Notes: generated by a model not told the origin, from the letters alone. A stretch of 64,000 nt of DNA from Isoetes taiwanensis (GCA_021234155.1 JAJEKV010000052.1:2474254-2538253); one strand, 5' to 3'; shown: positions 44,310 through 55,949, counted from the stretch's first letter. Numbers and translations are program-made.

Positions 44310-46310
44310 CTAACCTGGAAGTTTGGATGCATGGAGGCCATCGGCAAGGTTGTCAGGTGGGAAACTGTTTCACTCTCAAATTGTTGGTTGTGGCCTTCAA
44401 AAGGACGTGGTTATGGGAAATGCACTCCTTAACATGTATGGAAAATGTGGAAGCTTCAAATCGCAAAGACGGATGTTTGAGATGATAGGTCATTTGCAAG
44501 ATATTGTCTCCTGAATTTCTCGCTTGCTCCATATTGTCGTCATGGATTTTTGGCCCGGGCTCTTGATTTGTTCTTACAGATGTCTCAAGAAGGAATTAAA
44601 CCAAACGAATCACTTTTATCGTTATTCCAAGCATTTGTTATGGTCGAGAGGATCTTGCGGATGGCAAAAACTTCATGCTCACAATATTACAAGTAAGTTT
44701 GAGAAAAATACTGTTGTAGGTAATGCATTCATCGATATGTATGGAAAGTGTGAGGTCAGTGGATAATGCCTACAGATTGTTTAATACACCGCCACGAAGG
44801 ACATTGTTTCATGGAATGCCATAATCATGCATATGTGCCCAAAGATGAGCATTTTTACGAAGGCACCGGTCTGCGTTCTATAAGATGCAAGAAGAATCTC
44901 TAAATCCCAACAAAGTAACATTTATTAATATTATTTACTGCACAATTGACTCCAATGGTTTTGTTTCATGCCAAACAAATTCATGCGTGTATTATAAGAT
45001 CTAGATTGTATTCGGATGACGTCTTAGCTCTTGCTCTTTTAACCATGTATGCAAAGTGTGGTTTGTACTATAGAAGCTTATATTGTATTTGACCGCATGC
45101 ATAGACATGATCTAGTCTCTTGGAATGCATTGATTGCAAAAATAATCCGAAAAATGACAAAGATGCTTTAAGTCTATTTAGACGGATGCAATATAGTTCT
45201 ATAAAACCGGATCGAGAGCACCCTTCTGGTATTGTTGATCGTGTTCTAGTCTTCCATACGGTGGTTTTTCTTCATGCTTATATACTTTGCATCGAGGTGT
45301 CGATGATATGGTTGGCAACGCCCTTATTGAAATGTATGCAAGGTGTGGAAGTTTGCATGATGCTCGATAATATTCCGAAAATGCGAGGAAGCAAGGCACA
45401 GGCACATGCACGTGCACGTGGAATGCCATGATGGGTGCATATGCCCAAAGATGAAAAATGCAAAGAAGCTCTTAAGCTCTTTAATCAAATGCAACAATGT
45501 GCTTGTGGTCCCGACCGGGCTACATTTCTTATCATGCTCGATGCATGTTGTAGTCGAAATTTCTCCAAGAAGGTCGGTTACTTCATAAGCATGTCATTGA
45601 CAATGGGTTTGAGTCAGATATCATTCTTAGTAATACTATTATGAATATGTACGGAAAATGTGGAAGCATACAAAGTGCACGTGGTGTTTTTGACAAGCTT
45701 TACCAACGTGATTTGGTTTCACGGAATACAATGTTTACGGCATATGCTCAACATAGTTGTTAGAAGCAATCTTATTGTTTAGGGACATGCATGAGCAAGT
45801 TGTTAAACCAAACGGGATTACATTTACTAGCATTTTCAATGCATGCTCAAATGCTTCATTTAATGGATGGCGAGTTGTTCCATGCTAATTTTATAGGTAA
45901 GGAAAATGAGTGCGATGTTCTTTGTGACAATTGCTCTAGTCAATATGTACGATAAGTGTGGCAGATCTATTGGAAGCCCAAATGGTCTTTGATAAAATGC
46001 TTTTCAAGGATGTAGTATTGTGGACCTCAATGATTGCGGCATATGTTCAGCATGACAAGCCGATAGAAGCGCTTGAGCTCTTTCAACAACTGCAACAGGA
46101 AGGTATGTTTCCAGACAAGATTACTTGTGTTAGTGCCTTGGATGCATGTGCGAACCTTGCTGCCCTGACAGAGGGCACCAGCATCAGTGCCTATATCACT
46201 GAGAATGGATTTGACTTTGATGTTTGTGGACACAGCCATTATCAACATGTATGGAAAATGTGGTCACCTTAACAGAGCACATAAGAAGTTTGATGAGATG
46301 CCCAATTGAA
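44310..46310 (+). pseudogene. PLS-class pentatricopeptide repeat (PPR) pseudogene
   Basis: Repeats of the plant PPR type recur about every 100 codons in shifting frames: DVVMGNALLNMYGKCGSF (about 44410), NTVVGNAFIDMYGKC (about 44715), KDIVSWNAI (about 44800), LLTMYAKCG (about 45045), HDLVSWNALIAK (about 45110), ALIEMYARCGSLHDA (about 45320), LMNMYGKCGSIQSAR-like (about 45645), QRDLVSRNTMF (about 45710), and a last good frame at 45958-46272 with VFDKMLFKDVVLWTSMIAAY and VSALDACANLAALTEG. Such proteins bind organellar RNA one base per repeat and often guide C-to-U editing. No E or DYW domain was seen after the last repeat. More than ten frameshifts or stops make it a pseudogene. Its start may lie upstream of 44.3 kb, replaced by the R2 repeat. 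Confidence 0.85.
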
Positions 46311-46444
46311 TGCAAAAGAAATGCAGCCTAGTCAGCCAAATATATCTATAGGATGTAATCTATTCTTTTCCAATTTCCTCTTGCCTGTCTTACTTATCTT
46401 GTAGAGATGGGTTTTTTTCCAAAAAATGTTAAATTTGACACATG

Positions 46445-46562
46445 TATTTTTTTCCCCCTTGCCTTGGTCGGGTCTGGTCGCATAAGCCTTTTTCCCCCTG
46501 CTTTTTCCCCCTGCTTTTTGCCTTGGTCGGGTCTGGTCGCATAAGCCGTTTTCCCCCTGCTA
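46445..46562. repeat. Tandem duplication of about 60 bp
   Basis: GCCTTGGTCGGGTCTGGTCG followed by CATAAGCC and TTTTCCCCCTGCT occurs at 46459 and 46520. An additional CTGCTTTTTCCCC copy lies between. Confidence 0.9.
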
Positions 46563-46822
46563 TGGCTAATATTTTGGTTATGCTTTCTCTGAAGCACTTG
46601 AACAGGCCGAATCCGAACTGTGATTGTGTCTGCACGACATAAGACACGTACGGACACTTCTACAACATTAAATAACTCAATTGCATACACAATTCAATCG
46701 AGGGGCACTTGTGGAGGGGCTTGCACATGAATGTAGGGGGCCTACAAATTGATTGTCAGAACATGATAGGGGTCTACTTTAATTTAAATATTGTGAAAAC
46801 ATGACTTCACGGTTTGATTTAG

Positions 46823-46874
46823 GCCACTTCACCCTCGAGAAATTGGAGGGCAACCCTCCGTGTGCAGCACCTTG
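46823..46874 (-). repeat. Third end of the R1 (CAAGGTGCTGCGCAC) repeat
   Basis: GGGCAACCCTCCGTGTGCAG followed by CACCTTG matches the right end at 28006 and, reversed, the left end at 22857, over about 32 bases. GTTAT follows, as at 28007. The inward sequence differs from the other two, so it belongs to a different family member. Confidence 0.75.
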
Positions 46875-48650
46875 TTATAATCTCGCACACAATCCTGCCG
46901 CTCATATTGCTTGATTGGATATTGCTATGCAAAAAGGAGGCATAACAAGCAGTGAAACCAAGTAGTCCTTTATTAGCAAACGTAGCAAAAGCAACCCTTG
47001 TGACTGTTTTGTTAACAAAGCACAATATACAAGGAAAACATCGTATCATGGCAGAGGAAAGCATGGAGTTCGGACAAAGAAATCTTGCAGAACAACTATT
47101 ATATTGAAACAAATGACACCAGAACAAGAGGCTGAGTGTGCAGAAGCACAAGTCAGACGATGCCGTAAGCATCGGGTAACGAAGTTGGCACCTCACGTGC
47201 TTGTTGAAACTGGCTGGAATCCTGATCGGAATCTCATACAGATGAAAAGGAAAATTGCTTCATAGACTATTTGTAGATAAAGGTTTGCACATGGAGGAAT
47301 ATGTTGTGGCAATCCTATGAGCAAATGAGTGCTACTTGTGGCATTGAGTTTGGTAACAAATGCAGACTTTGTTCAATCACGATGGTTATGTTTCTGCCTT
47401 GAATGAAGTTTGAGTTTGGATGAGCAGAATGCTGGCATTTGACAACAGGATTCTTCAGCAACAAGGAAGTAGTTCGAAACAGGAAAGGATCCATGTCTTT
47501 ATTGACATTGAATGCATAACTATTAGATTGACTATGCGTATGGTATGAAATCCACGACAGGAGTATGCAATGCAAACATAGGAAGTGAACAATGTGATTG
47601 TGAATCAACACTCCACCAAGGTTGTTCTGAACAGTTCATGGACTCATTTAAATCACCTAAAGGCACTTCAATGAAAGGAATAACTGGTAGACCATGTTTT
47701 ATTTAAAGCTAAAAGGAACAAATAGAGTAAGCCTGGAAACAATATGCACTATATGGGGAAACGTACTTCAAGAGTCGGCAAGTCAAGTATTATGACGCTC
47801 TGCGGATATCAGATGATAACTATTGTTTAAGCATTACACGTACAATTAAGCATTAAATCTAATACACAACCACTGGATGCCTTGAGCTAATAAACATAGA
47901 ACCATCTTTCATGTTTCAGGTTACTAGATATATGGATGAAGAAGCAACACGAAAGAATGAGTTGTTGCATATTGGTCACAATTGGGAACACTGTATCATG
48001 GATGCTGCCCAATTACCCATGATTAGTTGTGATTCTAATGAAGTGTACATATTCTGAATTATTTACATGCTTACCAGGAGAACATGAGTTGTGGCATCTT
48101 TCTCTATGCATTTGTTGATCTTATATTATGAGGAGTTGACCTCCCTTTCACTTTTCACATGGAGATATTCCTCATTTTCAAATTGGGATGGCTGCAGATT
48201 TATATTGTTGAACCCTGCCTTGGGTTAAATACTCAAGTCTGTGGGCAATGCATTATTTAAAATGGAGCATTTTTTATTGGTTGTAAGCATAAATGTCTGA
48301 GGTATCTTCACCATGTATTGCATTGTTTCTCGTGGAAGGTCTTTAGTTCTTGGGTAATTCTTTTCTTAGATTCAATTAAGTTAATTATACTTCCAGTTTT
48401 TTTGGGAACAATAAATGGGCTTCAACAATTGTCCAAAGCTAAACTTCTTTAGGTTCATTTATCTATGTACTCCTAGACTATAACCCCTTCAAACCTGCAA
48501 AACTACCTGAAACCAAGTAGAGATACAATCGTACTCATGTACCATAGCCACGTCCTTATTAATGTACATCGTGCTTGTGTCCACTGCATGTTGACGTTAT
48601 GATTGTACTAGAAGAAATGTAAATGTGCCGCGCATAGGCAGTGATGTGTA
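46875..48650. other. Spacer, no gene recognised
   Basis: AT-rich with short open frames on both strands that lack family motifs. Confidence 0.4.
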
Positions 48651-48655
48651 TTAGT

Positions 48656-48892
48656 TTGGTCTTTTTTGTAGTAGTTGCAAACGTTTTGTTATTTACATGT
48701 GCGTAAATGCTATTGTGCTTATGTAGATACATGGGTAAACACTATGGTGTTTAGGTAGGAAATGCGTTAACGTATTACTTTGGTTTTTCAGTAATAGTTG
48801 CAAATGCATTGTTACTTATACATGGGTTAAAAAGAAAAAAACACATGGGTAAATACTATGGTGTTTAGGTAGGAAACGCATTAATGTAGTGA
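48656..48892. repeat. Tandem duplication, period about 114 bp
   Basis: ACATGGGTAAACACTATGGT at 48729 and ACATGGGTAAATACTATGGT at 48843 start two copies of GTTTAGGTAGGAAA.GC.TTAA. The preceding GTAGTTGCAAACGTTTTGTT / TAATAGTTGCAAATGCATTG also pair up. Confidence 0.85.
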
Positions 48893-49249
48893 TTTTGTCA
48901 TAATCATTTGGATTACTGTCGTTGGGTTGATGTGCATGCATGGGTAGTGAAAGTTGAGTATGCGTCTTCTACAAGAAGAACGTCTTCTACAGGAAGAACG
49001 TGCATGAATTATCACCTATACATGCATATTAACTATTCATAAAGTTGGTGGCAAGCACAGAGGATTGCTCGTGGCTCCCTCTTGTGCAAAGAAGCGAGAT
49101 TGCCAAATAAAGCCGTTGGACGTGTAGAGACATTATGTCTAATGATGAATGGAGATATTTTGTATTTCATATAAAGGACTAACCTTTATTATGACATCAT
49201 CCTTGTGTTTTGCACCTTTGAGAGTACCGCATATGCTTATGATCTAATG

Positions 49250-49845
49250 GCCATTATTACTGATGCCATCGATCCGAGCCATCGGATCAGTATTCTCTGG
49301 GCGAGCATGCATCTCTCCCATGCATGCATTATTTCGTTTGGGGATCGCTATTTCTTGCAATCGACTTCTCATCGGCATTTCTCTTGACTCCCATCCACCC
49401 TCTCTTCCCCTCTTAATGTGTATATTATTGTAAATGTTGTTTTTTATCGCATGGAACGCGTGACCAGCCCTCACTTTTTCGAGGTTTTTTCTCTATTGAT
49501 TTTTTTGTTGGTGATGTGGAGGTCCAGGGGTGATGCGCGACTTCGGTATTCTCTGTGGAACGTGGGTTTTTTTGTGGGAACGTTTAGCAGCCTGGCGTTG
49601 TCCAAGCCCCTTGCCGAGATCTTATCGCTAGGGCTTTTCCTCGAAAACCCGAAAGGGCGGGGTTTTTTAATCCCGACGATAAGCTCTCGGCAGGTACACT
49701 AGCCAACATTTGTAGCAAACAATTTTATTTGGGGTCCAGGTGTTATAACTAGGTATTCCCTATGCTTTTCATGTTTTGGGTAGCTTGCGATGTGCATCTA
49801 CCCACTCTATACCATTGTAGAAAAACTGCTGAGATGAATAAAAAG
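49250..49845 (-). mobile_element. Complex repeat element R3, right copy (inverted)
   Basis: In reverse complement it follows the left copy through CATCTCAGCAG.TTTTCTAC, TTTGGACCCC-like, GTACCTGCCGA, CAAGGGGCTTGGACAA, CACATCACCAACA, GGGCTG.TCACGCGT and, after a gap, GATGAGA.GT, AATAGCGATC, CATGCATG and GATCGATGG. It lacks the left copy's 355-base duplication. Plus-strand open frames here are incidental. Confidence 0.8.
49612..49692 (-). other. Conserved hairpin of element R3, copy 2
   Basis: Arms TGCCGAGATCTTATCG (49612-49627) and CGATAAGCTCTCGGCA (49677-49692) pair at 15 of 16 positions. Compared with copy 1, two base pairs have changed on both sides while staying paired (A-T to G-C each time). 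Confidence 0.85.
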
Positions 49846-52400
49846 CCACGGAGCTTTTGTCTGTTTTCATGCGTGCCCTTATTCGAGAATCGTTTTTCTG
49901 GTGGTGAAAAACTTTTTGGTATTTTCTCATATGAATATGCCCTAAATGTGACTCAAACTTTAATTATTGTTTACATTTTCACAAAGTTAGCAAATAATCA
50001 TGTTATGAGTATGGGAACTTATACCTCGCTTTGATGTCAAGTATGACATTCAAAAACTTAATGAATTCAACATAATCATCATATAATATTGCAACAGATA
50101 ATATATTATTGCAATATAATCATGCTTTTTAAGAGGATGGGAATTTCAGATGATCTACTGCAAAGTGTTGTTGCGTTGTACTAGAGAGTCCATGTTTCAG
50201 GGGATGTTTTCGCAGACAGAAACTACATTTTTTTTTTTTTTTTTTTAACTAGAAATTAGTGTTGCTTTTGATGACATTGATACATGGAACTTCATATTAC
50301 AAATTACAAAGGCAAAAGAACATTATCAAAACATGTAATTTCTATACAAAGTAATTAAACGTGCATTTGACTAGTTTGTCCCCCCCTTTTTTGTTGCATG
50401 CTGCGAATGCATGGCGTCGTGGCGCCATTTGCATCCTTAAGGTGCCACTTATTTTATTTTATTTTTTAAGCATACTGAGGATGCAAATGGCGTCATTTGC
50501 ATTATACATTCGCTATACCAGACACCAGACTAGATGCTAAATATAAAGGTATTCAAATGTCTAAAACCATTATACATTGAGTGCCATCACATTACATTCT
50601 GTTAAAAAACAATTCACATTACATTCTATTAAAAAGAACAATTAACAAGTAAAGCAAAACTTGTCTCTCATGATGCAATAATAGTACAATTCGATGGAGA
50701 ATGCATACAATTCGATGGAGAGTGCATGCATGAGAGTTTGAAATTAGGAGCAAGAAAATTGATCCTTATATAACATTCTTCACATTGTTTAGATGCAAAA
50801 TGAACTATTCTTACATGTGTAGACTAGAGCACAATAATTTTTGCATTCCTAAATCTTTAACATTTGTTGTTAATGATCCATTCTTTTGCATAGGCAGGTG
50901 GTTGTGCTCAGTTGGATCGGTTTGTCCACTGGGTTTATAATCCTGTCTTTGCATTTTATGTTGCTCTGGTTTTTAGTTGGTGAATAAAGCTTGTCGTCCT
51001 TCAAAAAAAAAAACATTTGTTGTTAATGAAGCCTAAAGGTTTTGAGAGTCCTTAGGCACAACTTAAACAATAGTATATGGTTTATTCTTGAATTCATTCA
51101 AATAGAACCATTTTGAGCCTATACTTCCTTACTTGTCGAGGGAACCATTTTTTTCTAAAGGTAAATAAGGTTCTTTGAAGGGTGGAATAAGGTTCTTTGC
51201 TATGAGATTAGGCATGTTGCTGGACAAATTTAGACAAAAAATTCCACGTATTTCAAGAAACAGATTTAGAGATACGACAAGTCAGAGATTTCCTCAGCTT
51301 CGCATCGATTCTTTCTGAGGCATCTCTCGCTCAGTCAGGTCTTTTTTTTCTTTTTTCTTTTTTTTTTTCCCTCTTCGTTTGTGGGCAGCATTCGAGATCG
51401 AAGGTAACTGATATGGCCGGGGCATCTCCTTTCTTCTACCTTTGCTTGGTTGCACCGATTCCTTCATCTTATTGTGGGCTCCATTACAAAGGATGTGTAT
51501 CGAATGTCTTAGCCAATCAATTCACTGAAGATTTGGGTGCCTGTACTTAAGTGAAGGTGTCCGACAGCCATAGCCGTGCTTCATCGACCCTTCTACTGTT
51601 CCCTTGCTGTTCTGAACTTCGCTATCCCAGCTTCGATGGCATGGTCTTGGCGATTTTATCAGATTTGAAGCTCTACTGTACCATGATGGTGAAGCAAGTA
51701 GTTTAACCGGAGTTGAAAGGCATTTTTTGGCTACCTATTGCTTCGGAGTCTGCCATGGCAAAGAGCTTCATTTAGCCATTTTGCATTTTCGTCTAATCTT
51801 CCAAGGCAAAAGCAAATGGCCATGCCTTCAGGCTTTTTCCTTCAATGGCCATGTCCTACTTCCATTTCTTTTTGTAAACAGCATCAAGCATGCTGGAACC
51901 ATCTGCATATTTGATTACAGATTATGGGCATGTGCTCAAATGCTAGACTGTAAATCATTGAACTTCTATTTATATGTATCGATGTGCCTATGGCATTCTC
52001 TCATTTAATAAAGTGCAATGTGTTCTTTCATTTTAGAGTTTCTCTGCCATGGTGAAGTACGAATCAACGCAGATTTGCTTCCAACCTAGGTTTCGGCCCC
52101 TTCCTTCCGTTTTACAGTTTTTGATGTGCTTATGTCCCACTGCCTTTTTCAAAAACGAATCTTTTTCTATCAGTCTTGATTCATTTTTTTCGTCTAGCAA
52201 GTAGAATCCATCCTTCAGATGGTGGCCAAGTGCAACTTATTTGCAGCGATCAACTGCTGCCTCTGCCCATCTTGTCAACTGCTACTCGAGAATGCCGGCA
52301 AGGATTAGAAATGTGTCAAAAACCCCCATTTCAGCCACACATTGTACAAGAGTCACCTAAAAAACCCCCTAGGTGAGAGTATATGTATGATTCAAGCCAA
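49846..52400. other. Spacer with minor repeats, no gene recognised
   Basis: Contains a T run (50229-50247), an inverted repeat GCGCCATTTGCATCCT / AGGATGCAAATGGCG (50422-50437 and 50478-50492), a tandem pair ACATTACATTCT(G/A)TTAAAAA (50590-50635), a tandem pair CAATTCGATGGAGA.TGCAT (50691-50730) and a T-rich tract at 51342-51370. The open frame at 51727-52008 is not recognised. Confidence 0.45.
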
Positions 52401-52406
52401 AGAAAA

Positions 52407-53750
52407 GAAAACCCTTTTGGGTCGCTCACCTAGACTGTACGGTTAAAACTATGTGAATCCCTCTGGTTACTGTTCCACTATGATGTGCTATGAAAATTAC
52501 CTAAAGACCTGATGCAGTATTTGAGCTTGTCTCCCCATCTTTAACGCCAAGTAAAAATTTGATTAATATTTAATTGATGTAAGGAAGCAATACCTTCCCA
52601 ACATTGCTTCTTGCTACAAAATGAACTTTGTGGGAACCAAGTATTCTATAGCCCTAAGTAAAGTTTTGATTTTAGTGAAGCGATAACACTCCAATATTTC
52701 TTCTAGATTACAGTTTAATTCAAATTGTACTGAACAGAGCTAAATATAGCAGGGTGGCATGTAACGCAAAATTCAAGAGTTACATTAAATTTTGGGGCTC
52801 AAAATTATCTTATAAGCCTCCCCAAGGAATCTTCTCATTGGATGCTTCATTTTGCAAGATTATTGTTAGTATCAGAAACTATAACTGTGGGCTTTCAAAG
52901 TATCATCTTATTTTGATGTCTGAAAATGCCTCGAAACTTTAGAGAGAGAAAGTAGTGCCGAGAGCAGAGCAAGCAGAGCAGACGCTATAGAGCAGGCACT
53001 ATAGAGCAGGTGCTAGGTGGCAAACAATGGAAATGGATGGATGAGAAGAATCTCAGATGAAACATTAAGAAATTACCAAAATTATATACTAGCCAAGCAC
53101 TTTTATGATCGATCAGAATAGGGTTGGATTAAAGCCTTGGGACCAGTTTTATGAACATATCTTAAAATCGCATTGCTGAGGCACCCACTTTAGGTTCTCT
53201 TTATCACGTGCTTTGTAAAGATTCGGATCCCAAAGACTTCACCAATAACCTATTTAATAAAGCCAAGAAAACACACATTTGATATACCTAGATTGAAGTT
53301 GTGGCTGGTGAATGTAAATGAAACCCAACTTTGAGTTTAAGGGTTAGCTATACGTTCTTAACAATGACGCTGTGATATCGGAGTAGCCCGGCTATAGCAT
53401 AAAAGGCAAAGTTGCTCGCAGAATAGGTTTTAGCTGGAGTTTGGTAAATAGAAGCCCATTAGCTGGCATTTGTTGGCCAATAATCTCTTCACCAGCAATG
53501 CTGTAGCAGAAAAAAAAATTCTCTTTTGCCTTCAAGGACACGTGTCGAAAAAATGTCTGAAATTTGTTGCAAGTCGGACAACCTTAAAACGACCTAAACT
53601 AAATTACTTATGTCTAGATATGAAATATAAACATTGACAAAAATGGTGTCTAGAGGAAATCACTTGGTAAATGAAGCTCAAGCTTTATGAAATATTGTAC
53701 AAGTTTTTTCTTTCTTTTGGTACGTAAATTATACAATGGATATCCCCAAG
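52407..53750. repeat. Source-like copy of the segment found inside the copia element
   Basis: 52407-53015 and 53368-53747 are closely matched by 57488-58091 plus 56644-57107, and by 57108-57487, inside the retrotransposon at 55.7-62.2 kb. Landmarks: GACCTGATGCAGTATTTGAG (52506), GAACTTTGTGGGA.CCAAGTA, TAGCATAAAAGGCAAAGTTG and ACAATGGATATCCCCAA. No gene is recognised. The middle (53016-53367) is absent from the inserted copies. Confidence 0.85.
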
Positions 53751-54079
53751 TGGGATTGATAGAAAGAATTAGAACAAAGTGTAGGAGGGGGGTGGCTCTT
53801 GCTACTTAGTACCAATGCTTGTACTAGAATGCTATTGCCAGTGCCATCTTCATCCAAGCTTAGATACAGGCTTGTAGATGTTCCACGAAGATTACAGTAA
53901 TATGCTAAGACCAATCAATGAGATCGTCCACAAGACAAGATGGAGAGGCGACTTCAACAAATTTGTATATAGGACACTAACAAAAAAGAAAAAGCAAGAA
54001 GTCGTGAGTACGAGCTTGAGCCTACATACTGATAAATATGACAAGAATATGTAGGTACCTGGAACCATTGAAGACAATA

Positions 54080-54995
54080 TCCCGAGGGCGTGTGGGAGTG
54101 GATGGTGGTCGAGGAGGGGATAGTGCTAGGGGTGATGGTGGAGGTGATGAAACCTTAGGTGGCGAGGGGCTGGAAATAATTGGAGGTGGGGATGAGACAA
54201 CAGGAGGAATTGAGGGGATAGTAGAGGCTGAGGGGGATAAAACAACCGAGGGATAGTAGGGGGGAGGAGGAGATAAAACAACCGGAGGTGATAGTAGGGG
54301 GGAGGGGGGGATGAAACAAATGGAGGGGGTATATGGGAGGCGGGGCGATATTACGGGAGGCGGATTGATTCGGGAGGGGATGGTGGTATGGGTGGTGGTA
54401 TTGAAGGGGGGGGATAGGTGGGCGGTGATGGGGGTATGGGCGGCAGTATGGCTGGTGGAGGATAGATGGGAGGTGATGGGGGTATGATTGGTGGAGGATA
54501 GATGGGAGGTGATGGGGGTGCTATGGATGGACTTGGGGGAGACCTGTTTTTAGCATAATGGGTTAAGTCTCCAGAGTTGCTAAGGGAAATATAAACATCG
54601 GACAAGTTGGCTTTTTCGTATTCATCAAGAATGAAGACAATATTATACAACCAATACGTCTGGAGGATATAACCTGTGTCGTCAATCACAAGAGCACAGC
54701 GATCGTCAGCAGAGTAATCTCCAAGCATCATGACGGGCCCCCATAGTTTGGTCACAGTTGCGCCATTAGCCACTCCAAACGAACACCAATTCAGCCCTCA
54801 GTCTGGTGGATCTTGTGTTACTGACAAAAACAAGCTGTACAGCCCGTTTGATGAGTACAGAAAGATCTTCACCTGCGGAAATGCCTTGCTCTTATCTGCT
54901 AGCATGTATGAAAATGTTCCATATGTTGCTCCTCCGACTCGCAGAATGATCTCACACATGAAGGCGCCTATCAGCAGCGCCTTCATTGCACCCAT
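54080..54995 (-). pseudogene. Secreted proline-rich (extensin-like) protein, interrupted by one stop
   Basis: Minus-strand ATG at 54995. The first 24 or so residues (MGAMKALLIGAFMCEIILRV) form a likely signal peptide. Then comes a globular part: FSYMLADKSKAF, VKIFLYSSNGLYSLFL, a TGA at 54797-54795, and in the same frame NWCSFGVANGATVTKLWGPV, CALVIDDTGYILQTYW, VYISLSNSGDLTHY. After it is a proline-rich region of PPSPPIYPPP-type units (54555-54351, then shifted frames to about 54090) ending RPRDIVFNG before a possible GTACCT donor. Layout resembles cell-wall chimeric extensins or the outside part of a proline-rich receptor kinase; no transmembrane or kinase part was found. I do not recognise the globular domain. 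The single stop and the frameshifts in the repeat argue for a recent pseudogene. Confidence 0.6.
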
Positions 54996-55038
54996 CTCTC
55001 ATTTCGCTTTCGTCCTTCGTTCTATAATAGTGCTCCTT
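54996..55038 (-). promoter_or_regulatory. 5' leader of the proline-rich gene, split by two insertions
   Basis: Together with 55583-55688 and 62194 onward this matches 63538-64000 without the two inserts. The original upstream DNA of the proline-rich gene is therefore 54996-55038, 55583-55688 and 62199 onward. The insertions lie about 44 and about 150 original bases upstream of the ATG. Confidence 0.6.
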
Positions 55039-55582
55039 ATCGGACTCTTGTATGGAAAGGGAGAGTGCTTTTTTTTTGCTTATCATTACTAGAATAAGAT
55101 TTATAATTAGTTATCGATCGAGGAGTACTTGATAAATCAAGATTCTCCAAGATCGATAACTAATTATCGCGATTCTCCAATACCGATAACTAATTATCAA
55201 GATTCCTCCAAGATCGATATAACTAATTATCGATATTCTCCAATATCGATAACTAATTATCGGCATCTCTCCAAGAATTATCGATCGATAACTAATTATC
55301 AAGATTCTCCAAAGATCGATAACTAATTATCAGTACTTAATTAGCAGCCCGATAAGGCGGTTATCGGGTCGTCGCTTCTGATGTCACCTTTGATAACCGC
55401 CTCGGCCCTAACGGGCCTCGGCAGTTATCAAACACGTACAGACTCGGCCCTAACGGGCCTCGTCTGACGTGTCCAAAATGCGTGGCCTCGGCTGTACGTC
55501 CGAGGCCAGGTATTTGGCACGTAAGGCCGAGGCCCCACGCATTTTTGGTTATCAGCCTTAGCTAGACCGATAACCTTACCTT
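55039..55582. mobile_element. Small inserted element (about 540 bp), MITE-like
   Basis: The paralogous copy at 63661 reads CTCCTTGGCGG, whereas here CTCCTT (ending 55038) and CCTTGGCGG (55579 onward) are separated by this stretch. CCTT is therefore a likely target duplication. The ends read ATCGGACTC and GACCGATAACC, giving short inverted termini. Inside are a tandem array (55105-55335) and GC-rich inverted repeats: GGCGGTTATC/GATAACCGCC (55356-55365 and 55392-55401) and CGGCCCTAACGGGCCTCG twice (55403 and 55444). No protein is encoded. Confidence 0.75.
55105..55335. repeat. Tandem array GATAACTAATTATC..ATTCTCCAA
   Basis: Six or so units of about 32-36 bases, each with CGATAACTAATTATC and GATTCTCCAA. 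The core is itself palindromic (GATAACTAATTATC is nearly so), so units can fold. They lie inside the 540-bp insert. Confidence 0.9.
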
Positions 55583-55683
55583 GGCGGCTTGCAGATTCTT
55601 TTATAATCGTGGTAAGCATCTAACACGTCTTTACATGCCTGTTTCTGAGTACTTTCATGATTCCTCTTGTGATTTAGGGTTTT

Positions 55684-55688
55684 TGTTA
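55684..55688. repeat. Target site duplication TGTTA, left
   Basis: TGTTA precedes the left LTR and recurs at 62194-62198 after the right LTR. The empty site at 63775-63779 has it once. Confidence 0.95.
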
Positions 55689-55919
55689 TGTTGAAACAAG
55701 TGAACGATGAAGTAAACAAGAAGCCAAGCTTTGTATTGCAAGAAGACGATACAACAGAGAAGAGGCGCACCAAATCAGTGCGTACTGGTCCTCTTTTATA
55801 ATCCCAAAAGGGATCTTCTAAAGATAGCAACTGAATAACAGAATATCTAAAACAGTAGTGTTAAGATTTGATCATGAGAAGGTTACTGCATCATTATCTT
55901 GACAGGTCCACGTCCAATA
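55689..55919 (-). repeat. Copia 3' LTR (left)
   Basis: On the plus strand it runs from TGTTGAAACAAGTGAACGAT to CAGGTCCACGTCCAATA. The opposite LTR matches it throughout except for a handful of changes. Confidence 0.92.
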
Positions 55920-55949
55920 CCCCCACTCAAGATAAGGGTGGATCAAATC

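Noticed and set aside
22857-46874. A single 24-kb element bounded by the R1 ends at 22857 and 46874
   Set aside because: The ends at 22857 and 28006 resemble each other farther inward than either resembles the 46874 end, so the 5.15-kb pairing is the better one.
54038-54256. Plus-strand Gly-rich frame
   Set aside because: It is the complement of the proline-rich coding region on the minus strand.
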